DNA of 54,852 nucleotides from UBA5109 sp965662565. GTDB taxonomy: Bacteria; Pseudomonadota; Gammaproteobacteria; Pseudomonadales; Pseudohongiellaceae. The notes under the pieces are model-generated. The model saw nothing but the letters and a program-made list of their open reading frames with translations. It ran no database searches and was not told where the DNA came from. This document shows, piece after piece, positions 9,450 through 19,226 of this stretch; the stretch's first letter is position 1; each line of letters starts with the position of its first letter. The translations under genes and the position numbers were made by a program. The DNA lies in contig CBFIHS010000008.1 of NCBI GenBank assembly GCA_965662565.1, forward strand, positions 1 to 54,852, in the 5' to 3' direction.

Positions 9450-9779
9450 TTAGAATTCACTAATTTCCAACTTGTCCATTTCCAAAATGACTCGCACAAA
9501 GTTAAAGCCTGAAAGCATAATTTCTCCTTTGTAACGGTCTTCACCATTATTAGAAAAATCAAACTCATAAACTCGGTAAAGCTTGAGACCATGACCGTTA
9601 TTTTTTTTAAATTGAAGTTTTTTAAAAACCAAAGTTTGATCTAAGAGTTGCATATCTCGTTCGTCGCAGTATAGCTTGGCGGTTCTTATAGCAAAAGTTT
9701 TTTGTTCAGTAGTGCGCCACCAATACATGATGATTAGAACAAGCATAAAGAAAATAATGACGTCGTAAATATCGTACAC
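9450..9779 (-). CDS. DUF3301 domain-containing small membrane protein
   Basis: A 109-residue protein with one N-terminal transmembrane helix (VIIFFMLVLIIMYWW, residues ~7-21) followed by a short soluble domain. The layout, with ARxAKLYCDERDMQLLDQTL just after the helix and the LYRVYEFDFSNNGEDRYKGEI block, fits DUF3301, whose function is unknown. It begins 2 bp after the lnt stop, and so is the next gene of the phoH-ybeY-corC-lnt operon. I am fairly sure of the family and make no functional claim. Confidence 0.72.
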   Translation of the reverse strand: MYDIYDVIIFFMLVLIIMYWWRTTEQKTFAIRTAKLYCDERDMQLLDQTLVFKKLQFKKNNGHGLKLYRVYEFDFSNNGEDRYKGEIMLSGFNFVRVILEMDKLEISEF

Positions 9780-9781
9780 TT

Positions 9782-11302
9782 TTATGACTCAAGCTCTTTC
9801 TTTCTGATGAAAAAGATTACTAACATGGTGATGAAACTGAAGATAAGAATTGGCCAGCTGCCCCAGTATGAAAAAGGAGTTCTGCCCGTAAAAGCAGGGA
9901 TATTTGCGCTTAATGTGGCAATTTCAAATTGCTCAGTTTGCGAAATTATCTGACCTCTTTCATTAATAAAAGCTGTTACGCCGTTACTAGTGGCTCTGAC
10001 CATATAGCGGCCATTTTCAAGTGCTCGCATTGCGGCCATTTGCAGATGCTGAAGTGGACCTGCCGATGCTCCAAACCAAGTGTCATTGCTTATAGTGACC
10101 AAGAAATCCGCTTCATGTGCATTTTTTCTAACGAAGTCTGGGTACACCACCTCGTAACAAATATAGGGAGCCAGTTGATAAGCTGAAGCCAGCAATAGTG
10201 ATTGGTTTTCTGGACCCGAAGACAAGGATGACATCGGTAAAGAAAATATTTTTAACACCGGACCTAATAAATTCGCTAAAGGCACGTATTCGCCAAAGGG
10301 CACCAGCTTTTGTTTGTGATAAGTACCAGAACCATTGCCAATAGCAGTGATGCTGTTGAAAATCTGATCATCTTCACGATATAAAATCCCGCTAATGAGT
10401 GAGCTATTATTATCTTTGGCTCGATTGCCAAAAAATGCTAGCTCTGCAGAAGCACTTTGGTAGAGCATTGGAATAGCAGTTTCTGGCCAGATAACAATAT
10501 CATTTTGCCAAAGCGGGGCGCTAAGGCCATCATAAAGGTTCATGCTTTCCCGAATATAGCTTGGATTAAACTTAAGATTTTGATCAATGTTGGCTTGTAC
10601 TAAAGCCACGTCTGCAAAGCGTTCTGGGACTTCTTTCACCCAGCGTACTTTTTCCAGTAAGACGTTGGTGCTGCCAAGTAAAAAGAAAAACACAGCGTAT
10701 AAGCTTATTTGGCGAATTCGAAATCTATTTTGTTTGCGCCAGAGCAGAAAGATTTCATAGAGAAGGCCAGCTATTAAGACAACAATAAAGCTAACTCCCA
10801 TAACCCCCAAGACTGGGGCGATATTGGCCAGTGATGTTCCCAAATGGGCATAACCGAGATAGAGCCAAGGAAATCCGGTAAGCAGCCAACTTCGAAGCCA
10901 TTCAAATAAGACCCAAGTGGCGGCAAAGCCTAGAGCACGATGCGTTCCAGAGAAAAAGCCTTGATAGAGATAACATTGCAATGCAAATAGTAAGGCTAAG
11001 CCTGCTACAAACAAGAGTGTTAGGAAGCCGGCAAATAAACCTGAGGCATTCCCATAAACATTAATGCTCACAAAGACCCAGGATGCGCCGACACCGAAGA
11101 ACCCTAAGCCATAAACCCAGCCAAGTTTTGCGGCAAAAGCTTTTGGTGTGGATTCCAGCGCAAATAAGAGTACGAAAACTGAGGCTAATGCGATTGGCCA
11201 AAAGTTGAAAGGACTTAATGAGAGCGGGGCAATAGAGCCAGCTATTAAGGCCAGCAAAAAGGCCTTAATTGTAGATTTTTTATCCCTCTTTAGGCTCATC
11301 AT
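9782..11302 (-). CDS. lnt: Apolipoprotein N-acyltransferase
   Basis: A 506-residue inner-membrane enzyme that adds the third acyl chain to the N-terminal cysteine of lipoproteins before Lol export. The first ~220 residues are hydrophobic (six or more helices) and are followed by a nitrilase-like periplasmic domain. The catalytic triad is visible: Glu274 in IVIWPETAIP, Lys332 in KQKLVPFGEYVP and Cys382 in APYICYEVVYP, close to E267/K335/C387 of E. coli. A final helix closes the protein. The start overlaps the end of corC by 23 bp, implying translational coupling; the Met one codon in (11299) is an alternative. Confidence 0.96.
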   Translation of the reverse strand: MMSLKRDKKSTIKAFLLALIAGSIAPLSLSPFNFWPIALASVFVLLFALESTPKAFAAKLGWVYGLGFFGVGASWVFVSINVYGNASGLFAGFLTLLFVAGLALLFALQCYLYQGFFSGTHRALGFAATWVLFEWLRSWLLTGFPWLYLGYAHLGTSLANIAPVLGVMGVSFIVVLIAGLLYEIFLLWRKQNRFRIRQISLYAVFFFLLGSTNVLLEKVRWVKEVPERFADVALVQANIDQNLKFNPSYIRESMNLYDGLSAPLWQNDIVIWPETAIPMLYQSASAELAFFGNRAKDNNSSLISGILYREDDQIFNSITAIGNGSGTYHKQKLVPFGEYVPLANLLGPVLKIFSLPMSSLSSGPENQSLLLASAYQLAPYICYEVVYPDFVRKNAHEADFLVTISNDTWFGASAGPLQHLQMAAMRALENGRYMVRATSNGVTAFINERGQIISQTEQFEIATLSANIPAFTGRTPFSYWGSWPILIFSFITMLVIFFIRKKELES

Positions 11303-12158
11303 TAAGGTCCATGGCCAAACTGGAACTGACTTCGATTAAACGAATTTTACGGCCATCGGCATTCAGTATTTTAAACACATAAGGACCTATGCCGATACGT
11401 TCGTCGCGGCTTGGAATATGACCGAACTGATTGAGTAAGAGGCCACCAATAGTGCCCATCTCTTCACTGGAAAAGCTGCTGTGAAAATACTCATTAAAAT
11501 CTTCTAATGGAGTGATGGCTTTAACGATATAGCAGTCAGAGCCTGAGGTCTTTATGTAGTCTTCATCGTCAACGTCATATTCATCTTCAATTTCCCCTAC
11601 AATTTGCTCTAAGATATCTTCGATCGTAACGGCTCCAGCTAAACCACCATATTCATCGATGACAATTGCCATGTGGTTACGGTTTTCACGAAATTCTTTG
11701 AGTAGAACATTGAGTCGCTTGGATTCAGGAATAAAGATAGCCTGACGCACAATATCTTTAAGGTTGAAGCGCTTGGCATAATTCGCTTCGAGCAGTAATG
11801 GAATTAAGTCTTTAGCCAATAAAATCCCGATCACGTCATCACTGTTTTCGCCATAAACAGGAAAGCGGGAATGGGCAGTTTCGGTAACAATTTGGAGTAT
11901 CTCTTCGAGTGAAGCTTTGGTGCTGAGCATGGCAATTTGGGGGCGCGGGATCATAATTTCCCTAACCTGCATATCGCCAACCTGGAGTGCGCCTTCAATA
12001 ATGCTTAACGCTTCGCCATCGATAATTTGCTCATCTTGAGCACTGCGAAGTTGTTCGAGTAGGCCTTTTTTGTCGGTAACCTGATCGGTAAATATTGCTT
12101 TGATTTTATCGATCCAGGACATTTGTCCCGAATCGCTAGTAGTTTGATCGTCCGCCAT
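11280..12158 (-). CDS. corC: CorC/YbeX family CBS-domain protein
   Basis: A 292-residue cytosolic protein with an N-terminal acidic/helical lead, a pair of CBS domains (REIMIPRPQIAML near residue 76; DEYGGLAGAVTIEDILEQIVGEIEDE near residue 167) and the C-terminal CorC_HlyC domain. CorC is linked to cobalt/magnesium resistance and, in E. coli, YbeX to ribosome-related phenotypes. It sits between ybeY (57 bp upstream) and lnt (overlapping), the standard ybeZ-ybeY-ybeX-lnt order, so cotranscription is very likely. Confidence 0.93.
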   Translation of the reverse strand: MADDQTTSDSGQMSWIDKIKAIFTDQVTDKKGLLEQLRSAQDEQIIDGEALSIIEGALQVGDMQVREIMIPRPQIAMLSTKASLEEILQIVTETAHSRFPVYGENSDDVIGILLAKDLIPLLLEANYAKRFNLKDIVRQAIFIPESKRLNVLLKEFRENRNHMAIVIDEYGGLAGAVTIEDILEQIVGEIEDEYDVDDEDYIKTSGSDCYIVKAITPLEDFNEYFHSSFSSEEMGTIGGLLLNQFGHIPSRDERIGIGPYVFKILNADGRKIRLIEVSSSLAMDLNDEPKEG

Positions 12159-12215
12159 TCTCTTTTATTGTTTCCTTTGAACTAGATAATTGATATAAAT
12201 TGGCTTTGCTTTGCA

Positions 12216-12677
12216 TTAGTAGGGCTTAGCATAACCTAGATTTTGTAGAATTTGTGTTTCCAATTTTTCCATGGTCTCTGCTTCGGAATTATGTTGATGG
12301 TCATAGCCCAGTAAATGTAAGGTCCCATGAACGGTCATATGGGCCCAATGCGAGTCAGGATCTTTATTTTGCTCTTGAGCTTCTCTAAGAACAACTTGGG
12401 AGCAAATTGCCAGATCACCTAATAGTTCGGGTTCATCCGTTTGGATCGGGAGATCATCATAGGAAAAGGAGAGCACGTTAGTAGCCCCTTTTTTTTGTCG
12501 GAAGCTTTGGTTCAACTCAGCAGACTCGCTTTCATCTATTAAGCGAATTCCGATATTAAAATCCTTCGTATTTTGATCGGTAGCGGCTAATGCGCTATTA
12601 CTCCAGAGCTGAAACTTAGACGCTGATGGAGCCGCCGTTTCACTCGAGGCATTCATAAAATCAACTGTCACGCTCAT
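12216..12677 (-). CDS. ybeY: Endoribonuclease / rRNA maturation factor YbeY
   Basis: A 153-residue zinc metalloprotein needed for 16S rRNA 3' maturation and ribosome quality control. The UPF0054 signature is intact: HGTLHLLGYDH gives zinc ligands His117, His121 and His127. The conserved GATNVLSF block is at residues 64-71, and ELLGDLAIC follows near 84. Its start overlaps the phoH stop by 17 bp, which suggests coupled translation, in line with the functional partnership of the two genes. Confidence 0.95.
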   Translation of the reverse strand: MSVTVDFMNASSETAAPSASKFQLWSNSALAATDQNTKDFNIGIRLIDESESAELNQSFRQKKGATNVLSFSYDDLPIQTDEPELLGDLAICSQVVLREAQEQNKDPDSHWAHMTVHGTLHLLGYDHQHNSEAETMEKLETQILQNLGYAKPY

Positions 12678-13725
12678 TTAAGCGTTCCTTCTCGGCTGTT
12701 TCATTCTTTGCAAGGCTGGTTATGTTTTTCTTATCGTGTGCTTCATAAGCTTCAACAACCGATTGAACAATAGGGTGGCGCACAACGTCTTTAGCATCGA
12801 AGTAAGAAAAGTTGATTCCATTAATATTTTTTAGGATTGAACTAACATGAACTAAACCAGAGCGTTCTCCTTTGGGTAAGTCGATTTGGGTAACGTCTCC
12901 GGTTATAACAGCTGTGGAGCCAAAACCAATGCGGGTTAGGAACATTTTCATTTGAGAAGCCGTTGTATTTTGGCTTTCATCAAGAATAATGAAAGAGTTG
13001 TTCAAAGTTCGTCCCCGCATGTAAGCCAGCGGCGCGACTTCGATTATATTTCGTTCTATTAATTTGGCGACGCGTTCAAAACCTAGCATTTCGTATAAGG
13101 CGTCATATAGAGGCCTTAAGTAAGGATCTACTTTTTGCGCTAAATCGCCAGGTAGAAAACCCAGTTTTTCACCTGCTTCTACTGCTGGACGAACCAATAA
13201 AATTCGGCTTACTCGATCATTAACTAGCGCCTCTACAGCACAGGCAACAGCTAGATAAGTTTTGCCTGTACCCGCTGGGCCAATACCAAAGTTGATGTCG
13301 TTACGCATTATAGAGCGGACATATTCATTTTGATGATTACTGCGAGGCTTTATTGAGCACTTGGGGGTTTTTAGAATCAGTATATTTTGTTGAATCTCAT
13401 TTTGCGCATCAGCTTTATCAGGATCTAAGCTATCGGTTTCAGACTCATCATTAATGTGTTCCTGAATGGTTAAGTGAACTTGGTCTGGGCTTAGGTTGCT
13501 ATTGCTTTCAGTAAGTTTATAAAGAGCTAGCAATATGCCGCTTGCGCTAGACGCTGCTTCAGTTGAACCAATTAGATTAAAGGAAGAACCTCTATTTTGA
13601 ATTTTTAGGTGCAGTCTTTGCTCGATTTGTTGGATATGCTCATTCAATCGGCCGCAAAGATTAGCCAAACGTTGGGGGTTTTCAGGCTCCAAGTTGAGCC
13701 TTTGGGTATTGTTTTCGCTAGTCAA
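12661..13725 (-). CDS. ybeZ: PhoH-like ATPase (YbeZ)
   Basis: A 354-residue PhoH-family NTPase. An N-terminal KH-like region (LCGRLNEHIQQIEQRL... FNLIGS) precedes the P-loop domain with Walker A GPAGTGKT at residues 149-156 and a Walker B-type FIILDESQN near 243. The family partners with YbeY in rRNA processing. It heads the operon ybeZ-ybeY-corC-lnt-DUF3301; miaB ends with a separate promoter-sized gap of 93 bp. The product ends in a lysine- and glutamate-rich tail that overlaps the ybeY start. Confidence 0.93.
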   Translation of the reverse strand: MTSENNTQRLNLEPENPQRLANLCGRLNEHIQQIEQRLHLKIQNRGSSFNLIGSTEAASSASGILLALYKLTESNSNLSPDQVHLTIQEHINDESETDSLDPDKADAQNEIQQNILILKTPKCSIKPRSNHQNEYVRSIMRNDINFGIGPAGTGKTYLAVACAVEALVNDRVSRILLVRPAVEAGEKLGFLPGDLAQKVDPYLRPLYDALYEMLGFERVAKLIERNIIEVAPLAYMRGRTLNNSFIILDESQNTTASQMKMFLTRIGFGSTAVITGDVTQIDLPKGERSGLVHVSSILKNINGINFSYFDAKDVVRHPIVQSVVEAYEAHDKKNITSLAKNETAEKERLNERDS

Positions 13726-13818
13726 AAGTTGACTTTGCCTCCTATATTTCTCAGTTCTGGGCAGTATACCAATTGAGTATGGTTTTGCTATTAACTTTTT
13801 AAGTACTCAAAGGCTCAC

Positions 13819-15141
13819 TTAAACCAATATGCCGCGTAAGGAATTCGGAAGGGCTTCGGTTATTGTGATAGGAATAATCTGACCAATGAGTTCTTGCTGG
13901 TCAGTCCTGAAGTTAACCACACGATTGTTTTCAGTGCGGCCTTGTAATTCTCCAGGGTCTTTCTTGGAAGGGCCAGTGACTAATACGGGTTCTATGTTGC
14001 CTACCATGGCTTCTGAAATACTGTTGGCGTGTTGCAATATTCTGGCTTGCAAGATGGCCAAGCGCTGCTTTTTAACTTCTTCAGGAGTGTCATCCTTCAG
14101 ATCTGAGGCAGGTGTTCCAGGCCTTGCGCTGTAGATGAAACTGAAAGAGTGATCGAAGCCAATTTCGGCAATTAGATTCATTGTATCTTCGAAATCTTTT
14201 TCTGTTTCTCCCGGAAATCCTATAATAAAGTCGGAACTTATACTGATATTGGGTCTAATTGCGCGTAACTTGCGAATTGTGGATTTGTATTCCAGTACCG
14301 TGTGATTACGTTTCATCATGGCAAGAATACGGTCGGAGCCACTTTGAATAGGTAAATGCAAATGGCTTACTAACTCAGGCGTGGTTTCGTAAGAATCAAT
14401 CAAAGCTTGATTGAACTCGACGGGATGAGAAGTTGTGTAACGCAGTCGATCAATGCCTTCAATTGCAGAAAGGTAAGTAATTAATGTCGCTAAGTCGACT
14501 ATCTGACCTTCGTGACTCAAGCCACGGTAGGCATTCACGTTTTGTCCTAATAGATTGAGTTCTCGAACACCTTGTGAAGCTAAATGAACGGCTTCTGCCA
14601 AAATATCGTCAAGCGGGCGACTGACTTCTTCTCCTCGAGTGTAAGGCACCACACAAAAGGAACAATATTTACTACAGCCTTCCTGGATTGTAAGAAAAGC
14701 TTGTGACTCGGTAACTGTTGGTTCAGGTAGGCGATCAAACTTCTCAATTTCAGGGAAGCTGATGTCGACTACAGGACTGCCATTACGTTTTGTATTGAGC
14801 ATTTCCGGTAGGCGATGCAGAGTTTGAGGGCCGAATACAACATCGACATAGGGTGCTCGCTTTCCGATTAGCTCGCCCTCTTGAGAAGCAACACAACCAC
14901 CTACGCCGATTTTCAAATTTGGGTTTTGCTCTTTAAGCTTGCGCCATCGGCCTAGCTGATGAAAGACTTTTTCCTGGGCTTTTTCACGAATTGAACAGGT
15001 ATTTAGAAGCAAAATATCAGCTTCCTCAGGGCTTGAAACCTGAGTCATTTTGTCACTTTCCTGCAAGAGATCGAACATGCGCGAACTGTCATATTCGTTC
15101 ATCTGGCAACCGTGTGTTTTGATGAAAACCTTTTTAGACAT
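13819..15141 (-). CDS. miaB: tRNA-2-methylthio-N6-dimethylallyladenosine synthase MiaB
   Basis: A 440-residue radical-SAM methylthiotransferase that converts i6A37 to ms2i6A37 in tRNAs reading UNN codons. The N-terminal UPF0004 domain has three cluster cysteines (C12 in HGCQMNEYDS, C49, C83). The radical-SAM CxxxCxxC is C156-C160-C163 in EGCSKYCSFC. A C-terminal TRAM domain (residues ~375-440, with GRTENNRVVNF) ends the protein. Its partner hydroxylase gene miaE also lies in this window at 31.2 kb, so the full ms2io6A pathway after MiaA is represented. It precedes the ybeZ operon on the same strand, a conserved neighbourhood. Confidence 0.96.
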   Translation of the reverse strand: MSKKVFIKTHGCQMNEYDSSRMFDLLQESDKMTQVSSPEEADILLLNTCSIREKAQEKVFHQLGRWRKLKEQNPNLKIGVGGCVASQEGELIGKRAPYVDVVFGPQTLHRLPEMLNTKRNGSPVVDISFPEIEKFDRLPEPTVTESQAFLTIQEGCSKYCSFCVVPYTRGEEVSRPLDDILAEAVHLASQGVRELNLLGQNVNAYRGLSHEGQIVDLATLITYLSAIEGIDRLRYTTSHPVEFNQALIDSYETTPELVSHLHLPIQSGSDRILAMMKRNHTVLEYKSTIRKLRAIRPNISISSDFIIGFPGETEKDFEDTMNLIAEIGFDHSFSFIYSARPGTPASDLKDDTPEEVKKQRLAILQARILQHANSISEAMVGNIEPVLVTGPSKKDPGELQGRTENNRVVNFRTDQQELIGQIIPITITEALPNSLRGILV

Positions 15142-15390
15142 AAATTATTTACAGCGAGTATCAAGAGGGCAGGCATTATATCGATAAGCCCTTGAAAAGG
15201 CGATGCTTATCCCCATCTATAGTTGTACTGCAGTTTAGTAAAAATTTAATTCTAATGAAATAGCGTCGATTAGAGCTAAATTGCACTTTTAGTCACTACA
15301 TTAGGTATATAGTGTAGATGAGATATAAGGCTTTCAAGAGCACATTTCAAAACTTTATAACAGCTATTAAATTATTGATTGAGAATATTC

Positions 15391-15732
15391 ATGGTGACTT
15401 CAACTAAAGCAAAAGAGATTTTTAAAATTACTTTCCTCAATAAAGGGGAGGTCTATGAAGTTTTTGCCGAACAAGTCTTTCAGAGTGAGCTTTGGGGCTT
15501 TATAGAAATTGAGGACTTAATCTTTGGCGAGCGTTCACAAGTCTTGGTTGATCCATCTGAAGAAAAACTCAAATCTGAGTTTTCTGGTGTGAAGAGGAGC
15601 TTTATTCCTTTGCAAGCCGTTATAAGAATTGACCAAGTGGAGAAAGAAGGTGTGGCCAAAATTAGTAATGGTGACAATATTTCACCATTTCCAAGTCTAG
15701 TGACCCCTCCAGGTGGAAAACTAAACCAGTAA
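15391..15732 (+). CDS. DUF1820 family protein
   Basis: A 113-residue soluble protein from the ATG at 15391; an in-frame TTG at 15379 would add four residues but has no better ribosome site. The sequence shows the DUF1820 pattern: IFKITFLNKGEVYEVFAEQV, then GFIEIEDLIFGER, then FSGVKRSFIPLQAVIRIDQVEKEG. The family is found next to miaB in gammaproteobacteria and has no established function. The spacer behind it carries several copies of the short word aaagtaat (15744-15787). Confidence 0.85.
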   Translation: MVTSTKAKEIFKITFLNKGEVYEVFAEQVFQSELWGFIEIEDLIFGERSQVLVDPSEEKLKSEFSGVKRSFIPLQAVIRIDQVEKEGVAKISNGDNISPFPSLVTPPGGKLNQ

Positions 15733-15899
15733 GTTCAAGAAAGTAATTTAAAGTAATCTAGGCGAGTCTAGAGCAATTAAAGTAATCTGAAAATGTTAGG
15801 AATTCGTAAACTAGGCATGCTCAAAAGCATCGCTAGTATTCGAAATATTAACGCAAGTTACGAGAACCCATAAACTAAACTTAAACTAAGGAGTAAAGC

Positions 15900-16472
15900 A
15901 TGACCGTAAGAGAAAACGTCCCAAATGTAGTCTTCAAAACAAGAGTTCGTGATCAAAGTGTTGAGGGCGAGAATCCTTATCGTTGGCAGGACACCACAAG
16001 TGATGACATCTTTGCTGGAAAGAAGGTGGTGGTTTTCTCTCTGCCAGGTGCGTTTACACCAACCTGTTCTTCGAATCATTTACCCCGCTATGAAGAGCTG
16101 TTTGAGCAATTTCAAGCCGAAGGTGTAGATGAGATTTATTGCATCTCAGTAAACGATGCTTTTGTGATGTTTCAATGGGGTAAACAAGTGGGAGCTAAGA
16201 ACGTCAAAATGCTTCCTGATGGAAATGGTGAATTTACCCGTAAAATGGGTATGTTAGTAGATAAAAGCAATCTCGGCTTTGGTCTGCGTTCATGGAGATA
16301 CTCCATGTTAGTAAATGATGGCAAGATTGAAAAAGCTTTTACCGAGCCAGACTTCAGTGATAATTGCCCAACTGATCCATTTGAAGTTTCAGATGCTGAT
16401 ACGATGCTTGCCTGGCTGCAAGGAAAAGAATCAGCTGGCGTATCAAAACCTATCCGTGAATTTATTGGCTAA
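15900..16472 (+). CDS. Prx5-type peroxiredoxin
   Basis: A 190-residue thiol peroxidase. The peroxidatic motif PGAFTPTCS puts the active cysteine at residue 56, within a thioredoxin fold; the conserved YCISVNDAFVM and LRSWRYSMLV blocks follow. It reduces hydroperoxides, most likely with glutaredoxin or thioredoxin. It lacks the C-terminal glutaredoxin domain found in some gammaproteobacterial hybrids. A good Shine-Dalgarno, aaggag, lies 6 bp before the ATG. It appears monocistronic; ygiQ starts 59 bp downstream and may be read through. Confidence 0.93.
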   Translation: MTVRENVPNVVFKTRVRDQSVEGENPYRWQDTTSDDIFAGKKVVVFSLPGAFTPTCSSNHLPRYEELFEQFQAEGVDEIYCISVNDAFVMFQWGKQVGAKNVKMLPDGNGEFTRKMGMLVDKSNLGFGLRSWRYSMLVNDGKIEKAFTEPDFSDNCPTDPFEVSDADTMLAWLQGKESAGVSKPIREFIG

Positions 16473-16531
16473 GTTTACTTTTATAGTGAATTTTAAGCGC
16501 CTCTAAGGCTGTAATATTGTAGAATCTGCAG

Positions 16532-18694
16532 ATGAACTCAAAATCATCTGCAGATGCTTCTGCAAACAAAGTAGGCAGCCTCTTTTCTTACCCTAAATAT
16601 TGGGCAGAGTGTTATGACACTGCTCCTTATCTCCCTATGTCTCGAGCGGAAATGGATGCTCTTGGCTGGGATTCCTGTGACATTATTATTGTTACTGGTG
16701 ATGCCTATGTGGACCACCCTAGTTTTGGTATGGCCGTAATTGGTCGTTTTCTTGAGTCGCAAGGGTTTCGAGTTGGGATCATTGCTCAACCGCGTTGGCA
16801 GACAACAGAAGATTTCATGGCGCTTGGTAAACCGAACCTTTGTTTCGGGATAACGGGCGGCAACATGGATTCGATGATAAATCGTTATACAGCAGATCTG
16901 CGTATGCGACATGACGATGCCTACACTCCTAATGATGAGGGCGGCAAGCGCCCAGACAGAGCAGTTATTGTTTATGCTCAAAAATGTCGTGAAGCATATA
17001 AAGAAGTTCCTCAAGTAATTGGTGGAATTGAGGCAAGCCTAAGACGAATTGCTCAATACGATTATTGGAGCGATAAGATTCGCAAATCTATTCTGATTGA
17101 TTCCGGTGCAGAAATTTTATTATTTGGAAATGCTGAACGAGCTATGGCTGAAGTTGCTCATGGCTTAGCCAAAGGAGTAAGTATTAATGACATGCATGAA
17201 ATTCGGGGTACCGCGGTCATTAAAGATTCTGTGCCTGGTGGTTGGACTGAAATCGATTCTACTCGTATTGACTGGCCTGGAAAAATTGAAAAGATGCCAA
17301 ATCCTTATGAATACAAGAACGATGAAAAGCAAGCTGCTGACAAAGAGCAGCCAACAAACCCTGATGGACAGCAAGCTGTCACCATTATCCCACTACCATT
17401 GCAGGGCAAACATGAACTGGATATCGAAAGCACTTATGTGCGTTTGCCTTCTTTTGAAAAAGTTAGCAGAGATCCTGTACTTTATGCTCATGCCTCAAGA
17501 GTCTTGCATCAGGAAGCCAGTCCTCATAATGGGCGAATAATAGTCCAGAAGCATGGCTCGAAAGAGATCTGGGTTAACCGTCCACCACTTCCTCTAAGCA
17601 CGCCAGAAATTGATGGAGTGTTTGATTTGGCCTATCAAAGACGACCACACCCTAGTTATGGTGATGCGGTTATCCCGGCTTATGACATGATTAAAACTTC
17701 AGTAAATATTATGCGAGGTTGTTTTGGTGGCTGCAGTTTTTGTTCAATAACAGAACATGAAGGTAGGGTAATCCAAAGCCGCTCCAAGGAAAGTATTCTT
17801 AAAGAAATTGTACAGATAAAAGAAAAAGTTCCAGGTTTTACGGGCGTGATTTCTGATCTCGGTGGACCGACTGCAAACATGTATGGACTGAATTGTTCGA
17901 GTCCTGAAATTGAAAAAAAATGTCGTCGCTTGTCTTGTGTTTATCCTTCTATTTGTAAACATTTAAAAACTGATCATAAACAGACAACTCAGCTTTACCG
18001 TGAAGCACGTGAGATAAAAGGCGTGAAAAAAATTCTGATTGCTTCGGGTTTACGATATGACTTGGCGCTTAAAGATAAGGAATACATTAAAGAGTTAGTA
18101 ACGCATCATGTTGGCGGTTATTTAAAGATAGCACCAGAACACAGCGAGTCTGAACCTTTACAGCAAATGATGAAGCCGAGTATAGAAATGTACGAAGACT
18201 TTAAGAAACTGTTTGAGGAATATTCACTTGAAGCTGGTAAGAAGCAATATTTAATTCCATATTTTATTGCTGCGCATCCTGGTTCCAGAGATGAAGACAT
18301 GATGGAGCTTGCACTTTGGTTAAAGCGAAATAAATTTAAGCCAGACCAAGTTCAGACTTTTTACCCATCGCCAATGGCATTAGCGACGGCAATGTATTAC
18401 TCAGAACGTAATCCTTTAAAAAAGTTGCGCTATAAAAGTGGCAAATTAACGATACCAAAAAAGTTGGAGCAACGTCGTTTGCAAAAAGCTTTTTTACGCT
18501 ATCACGATGAAGCAAACTGGCCAATCTTAAGAAGTTCATTGACGGCTATGGGCAGAAAAGATTTGATTGGAAGTGGCCCCGATCAATTGGTACCTGCTGA
18601 ATTTAAGTCTTCAAAATCTGGAGTTTATGATGCCAAGTATAACGCTCAACGAGCTGTTAAAAACTCTAAGAACAGTAAGCGAAGAAGTCGATAA
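16532..18694 (+). CDS. ygiQ: YgiQ family radical-SAM protein
   Basis: A 720-residue member of the UPF0313/YgiQ family. The order is an N-terminal domain (YDTAPYLPMSRAEMDALGWD), a cobalamin-binding-like region (DAYVDHPSFGMAVIGR), a radical-SAM core with CxxxCxxC at C397-C401-C404 (RGCFGGCSFC), and a basic C-terminal tail (AVKNSKNSKRRSR). The chemistry is not established; the length is usual for the family. A mostly charged, less conserved stretch around residues 255-290 is probably a flexible insert. Confidence 0.92.
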   Translation: MNSKSSADASANKVGSLFSYPKYWAECYDTAPYLPMSRAEMDALGWDSCDIIIVTGDAYVDHPSFGMAVIGRFLESQGFRVGIIAQPRWQTTEDFMALGKPNLCFGITGGNMDSMINRYTADLRMRHDDAYTPNDEGGKRPDRAVIVYAQKCREAYKEVPQVIGGIEASLRRIAQYDYWSDKIRKSILIDSGAEILLFGNAERAMAEVAHGLAKGVSINDMHEIRGTAVIKDSVPGGWTEIDSTRIDWPGKIEKMPNPYEYKNDEKQAADKEQPTNPDGQQAVTIIPLPLQGKHELDIESTYVRLPSFEKVSRDPVLYAHASRVLHQEASPHNGRIIVQKHGSKEIWVNRPPLPLSTPEIDGVFDLAYQRRPHPSYGDAVIPAYDMIKTSVNIMRGCFGGCSFCSITEHEGRVIQSRSKESILKEIVQIKEKVPGFTGVISDLGGPTANMYGLNCSSPEIEKKCRRLSCVYPSICKHLKTDHKQTTQLYREAREIKGVKKILIASGLRYDLALKDKEYIKELVTHHVGGYLKIAPEHSESEPLQQMMKPSIEMYEDFKKLFEEYSLEAGKKQYLIPYFIAAHPGSRDEDMMELALWLKRNKFKPDQVQTFYPSPMALATAMYYSERNPLKKLRYKSGKLTIPKKLEQRRLQKAFLRYHDEANWPILRSSLTAMGRKDLIGSGPDQLVPAEFKSSKSGVYDAKYNAQRAVKNSKNSKRRSR

Positions 18695-18799
18695 GCCTTT
18701 AAAAAAACTATTCCAAGTTGTGAATTAGCTCACTTTATTTTTTATTGTCAGTTTTTAGTATTACTTTGTTTCTAAATTAATTGAATCAAGGTAATGATT

Positions 18800-19222
18800 A
18801 TGGCTAAGGGCTCAACTACTCAGCGACTAGAAAGACGAATTTACCCTCGATGTGATTTAGACACGGATGTTTTGGTTGAAATCAATTCGCGTGATGAAAA
18901 TCTTCAGTTTTCTGTAAAAAGTATTAATATCTCCTTACGCGGAATAGAGTTGTCTTGTGATGATAGTTTGATTCAAGCTATTTTGGCTCAAAATACCTAC
19001 CCCCATGTTTGTCAGATTAATTTTAGAATTCCAGGGCATGCTAATGCTTTTGATTTCAAATCTCAGGTTATTACTCATCGCAGGCTTTCACAAAACCATT
19101 ATCAATTGGTCTTTTTGTTTGTTGACCTCAGCAAAGAATTGCAGGAATGTTTAATTAACGAGCTAGCCTCATTTCGAGTAGTCGAAATTAATGGAATGCA
19201 AAGAAAAGCGATAGCTGTTTAA
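18800..19222 (+). CDS. PilZ domain protein
   Basis: A 140-residue single-domain protein. The c-di-GMP-binding signatures are both present: RRIYPRCDLD (RxxxR-type) near the start, and INISLRGIEL (D/NxSxxG) near residue 44. It probably senses c-di-GMP, with an unknown partner. I chose the ATG at 18800 because the Shine-Dalgarno aagg (18788-18791) lies 8 bp before it and only 2 bp before the alternative ATG at 18794. It is convergent with the flavin monooxygenase gene, with 4 bp between the stops. Confidence 0.85.
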   Translation: MAKGSTTQRLERRIYPRCDLDTDVLVEINSRDENLQFSVKSINISLRGIELSCDDSLIQAILAQNTYPHVCQINFRIPGHANAFDFKSQVITHRRLSQNHYQLVFLFVDLSKELQECLINELASFRVVEINGMQRKAIAV

Positions 19223-19226
19223 CTTC

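Noticed and set aside
15379..15390. TTG start of the DUF1820 protein
   Set aside because: The ATG at 15391 gives a better match to the expected family start.
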